Under the pieces are notes generated by a model. The model was not told the origin of the DNA and made no database searches. It saw nothing but the letters and a program-made list of their open reading frames with translations. 64,000 nucleotides of DNA from Lutjanus erythropterus (taxonomy: Eukaryota > Chordata > Actinopteri > Lutjaniformes > Lutjanidae): NCBI GenBank assembly GCA_020091685.1, contig CM034604.1:10596519-10660518 (forward strand), read 5' to 3'. How positions within the stretch are numbered: position 1 is the stretch's first letter; the number at the start of each line of letters is the position of its first letter. The position numbers and the translations under genes were made by a program. This document shows, piece after piece, positions 62,426 through 64,000 of the stretch.

Positions 62426-63631
62426 ACTGGTCTTTTATTATAACCAGCCCAAGATAAACCTGTGCAATAATACTGCTGTTTTATCAGCACTTCTATATGC
62501 CACACCTGTCAGGGGGATAAATTATCTTGAAGACGTGCTCACTAACACAGATTTTAACAAGTTTATGAACAACATTTGAGAGAATCAAATCTTTTGTGTG
62601 TATAGAAGAAGTCTTGGATCTTCAACTCATGAAAAATGAGAGCAAAAGCAAAAGTGTTACGTATTTGTTAAGTCTATTTAATGTGTTGCATTCTTGCAGT
62701 TATTTTCCTCTCTTTTACAGTAATAGTTGCCTCTTGGCTTCTCTCCAAGACAAATCAGTTCCCGTTTAGCATTGCAATGATGTACTGTACAGAAAAAAAA
62801 CATGTAATTATGGCTGTGCATGGTGGTGATGCATGATACTCTGTTAAAATGTGTTTGCACAATTCATAGTGTTTATCACTATAATGTATATCTCCTGTCA
62901 TAAAGCTTTCAGAGCACTGTGCATTTACAACAACAAAACACTAGAGAACAAGAGAGAGATAATTAGCTCCCTAGTTAGCAGTTTTTATGTTAGTAAAATC
63001 TAGGTATGATTTACAGGTGTATAGGGCAGAGTTAGAATTCCCATTTAACCAATCATTTTGTATGGCTGTAACAGTGCGTTGAATAAAACACTAAATTTAT
63101 TAACATTACCTGTTGCAATGACAGTGTGCTCCCCATCACTTTGACTGGGACACTGTTTTCTCTGGGCTTTTATCAGACAATTTGGCTCTTCTAAATTTGA
63201 GTTTAATACTACCGTCAAAGTCAAAATGACAAAGTATAGACCATATTTTGTGTTGAATGAGATTTCAAGAGAATAGTTAACTTGCAGCTTGGGCAGTACT
63301 GTAGCAAAAAGCCTTTTAAATACAAGAGGAATTAAGATGTAATATGAAAGGATTTGGATTTCAAGGGAAAACAGGATTCCCCTGTGTTTTTCTTATATCA
63401 GACAGTTTTGGTGACTTAATTAAGTTTCTATGTGATGTCTATTGCATTAATTAGTGTGCAGAGTTCTACATCAGGCAAACAGTTGGTGAACAATATGTAT
63501 GTGCAGTTACGTAAGGAAAATCATTTATCTTAAAAGAAATGGGTCTGAAATGCAGGGCACAAGGTAGGAACTGAAGCGTTATTTATAAGAACCTATATGG
63601 ATAATTTCCCCCTCCTGATGCCCTAGTTTCA
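62426..63631 (+). other. cep128: cep128 intron 18, stretch without recognised element
   Basis: AT-rich sequence in which I recognise no exon, RNA gene or transposon end. Confidence 0.4.
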
Positions 63632-64000
63632 GGTGTTTTGAAATGGGGTTGTATGAGGTACTTATCCATAGCTAGTGTATTATGTACAGTAGATGGCGTT
63701 CAGAACACCCCCAGTTTTGAGAATCAGTAGGAGTACTGCTGAGGAATGTACTGCTGTGGACAGCAAAAACTAACTGATCAAGGTAGCAGTAGACCATCAA
63801 CTCGTTCAACAGTGTTCTGCAAGGTAAAATTGCAGCTTTTGCCAAATGTGTCTGGTGGCTTTGGAACAAGCAACATAACAGTGATTTCCATTCGGAAAAG
63901 GCTGTCTGACAGCAAGGTAAAGCTGTGAAAGTATTCAAGAAACAGAGTACATCTCCTTTTGAGATTTATATCCCAGTTTGGAATTTGTTTGTATGGTCTG
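63632..64000. mobile_element. TTAA-type fish element, G family, copy 4, cut by window edge
   Basis: It starts with 'gaaatggggttgtatgaggt' and runs through 'ggaatgtactgctgtggaca' and 'gttctgcaaggtaaaattgc', as in copies 2 and 3. The right end lies beyond the window. Confidence 0.7.

Noticed and set aside
59684-64000. Search for cep128 exon 19 (human TKLQWLCEELKERE) on the plus strand.
   Set aside because: No matching coding stretch with splice sites was found before the right edge.

Overview
The window is genomic DNA from a ray-finned fish, most likely a percomorph. The genes are split into short exons by long introns with GT-AG splice sites. Non-coding DNA is crowded with small non-autonomous DNA transposons (8-bp, TTAA or TA target duplications) of kinds I recognise from percomorph genomes. 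Repeat-family statements rest on recall of related sequences, not on a search.

Two protein-coding genes lie head to head and both run off the window. On the minus strand, tshr (thyrotropin receptor) contributes coding exon 1 (18064-18260), exon 2 (5816-5887) and exon 3 (4691-4765). These encode the signal peptide, the N-terminal cysteine cluster and the first leucine-rich repeats. Exon 4 onward should lie beyond the left edge. On the plus strand, cep128 (centrosomal protein of 128 kDa, a subdistal-appendage coiled-coil protein) starts at 21214. I could assign 18 coding exons up to 59683, giving 839 codons in one continuous frame. The C-terminal part lies beyond the right edge. The two start codons are 2,954 bp apart, so the stretch between them probably holds both promoters. 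The TSHR-CEP128 head-to-head order is the same as in human.

Layout: 1-4690, flank or intron 3 of tshr with a SINE, a Tc1-type remnant and dispersed repeats; 4691-18260, tshr exons 3 to 1 with a 12-kb intron 1 full of MITEs; 18261-21213, bidirectional promoter region; 21214-59683, cep128 exons 1-18; 59684-64000, cep128 intron 18 with further repeats.

No rRNA, tRNA gene, CRISPR array, retroviral fossil or operon is visible. I found no evidence for a wholly new system. The more unusual points are a pure AGC tract coding ten serines next to the TSHR signal peptide, two hAT-type elements nested one inside the other with readable duplications, a degenerate minisatellite inside a MITE, a 70-bp-arm hairpin repeat, and a repeat duplicated on both sides of cep128 exon 11.
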